DNA of 5,247 bases from an uncultured Lachnospiraceae bacterium. Its GTDB lineage: Bacteria > Bacillota_A > Clostridia > Lachnospirales > Lachnospiraceae. The stretch spans positions 1 to 5,247 of the forward strand of contig CAMYVI010000192.1 in assembly GCA_947302185.1 (NCBI GenBank). Reading direction: 5' to 3'. The translations under genes were made by a program, and so were the position numbers. The notes under the pieces were generated by a model. That model searched no databases. It was not told the DNA's origin and was given only the letters and a program-made list of their open reading frames with translations. Below, piece after piece: positions 5,237-5,247 of the stretch. The stretch's first letter is position 1; each line of letters starts with the position of its first letter.

Positions 5237-5247
5237 CACGAGTATTG

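Noticed and set aside
5100..5247. tRNA or other standard RNA gene
   Set aside because: No acceptor stem, T-loop motif or CCA is visible, and the helix layout does not fit a cloverleaf.

Overview
The window looks like chromosomal DNA of a low-to-mid G+C Firmicute, most likely a Clostridia member of the Lachnospiraceae type. This rests on strong GGAGG-type ribosome binding sites, a Gram-positive class A penicillin-binding protein with a Gly/Ser/Asn-rich tail, a ScrK-like PfkB fructokinase and long intergenic regions filled with short tandem repeats. The taxonomic call is inference; no rRNA or other marker gene is present.

Layout. Bases 1-445 hold no gene. They carry 2.75 copies of a 73-bp tandem repeat (1-201), each copy with a short hairpin capped by a UNCG-type tetraloop, followed by an extended -10 promoter (317-325) and the leader of the first gene. 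Bases 446-1426 encode a PfkB-family fructokinase. Bases 1427-1906 form a second long intergenic region with a 70-bp tandem duplication (1435-1570), a GC-rich hairpin (1635-1671) that could end the fructokinase transcript, and about 235 bases of apparently structured sequence that resembles a fragment of group II intron RNA and runs up to the ribosome binding site of the next gene. Bases 1907-4474 encode a bifunctional class A penicillin-binding protein (855 residues) with an unusual cysteine/histidine-rich segment and a low-complexity tail studded with tryptophan patches. Bases 4618-5094 encode a 158-residue multi-pass membrane protein of unknown function. The last 150 bases form a nested inverted-repeat element with a terminator-like hairpin.

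All three genes lie on the + strand but are separated by gaps of 480 and 143 bases, so they need not form one operon. Fructokinase feeds fructose into glycolysis. The penicillin-binding protein polymerises and cross-links peptidoglycan outside the membrane. No functional link between the three is visible. The genes themselves are mostly ordinary. The parts that merit a second look are the non-coding elements (1-201, 1435-1570, 1635-1880, 5100-5236) and the C-terminal extension of the penicillin-binding protein.
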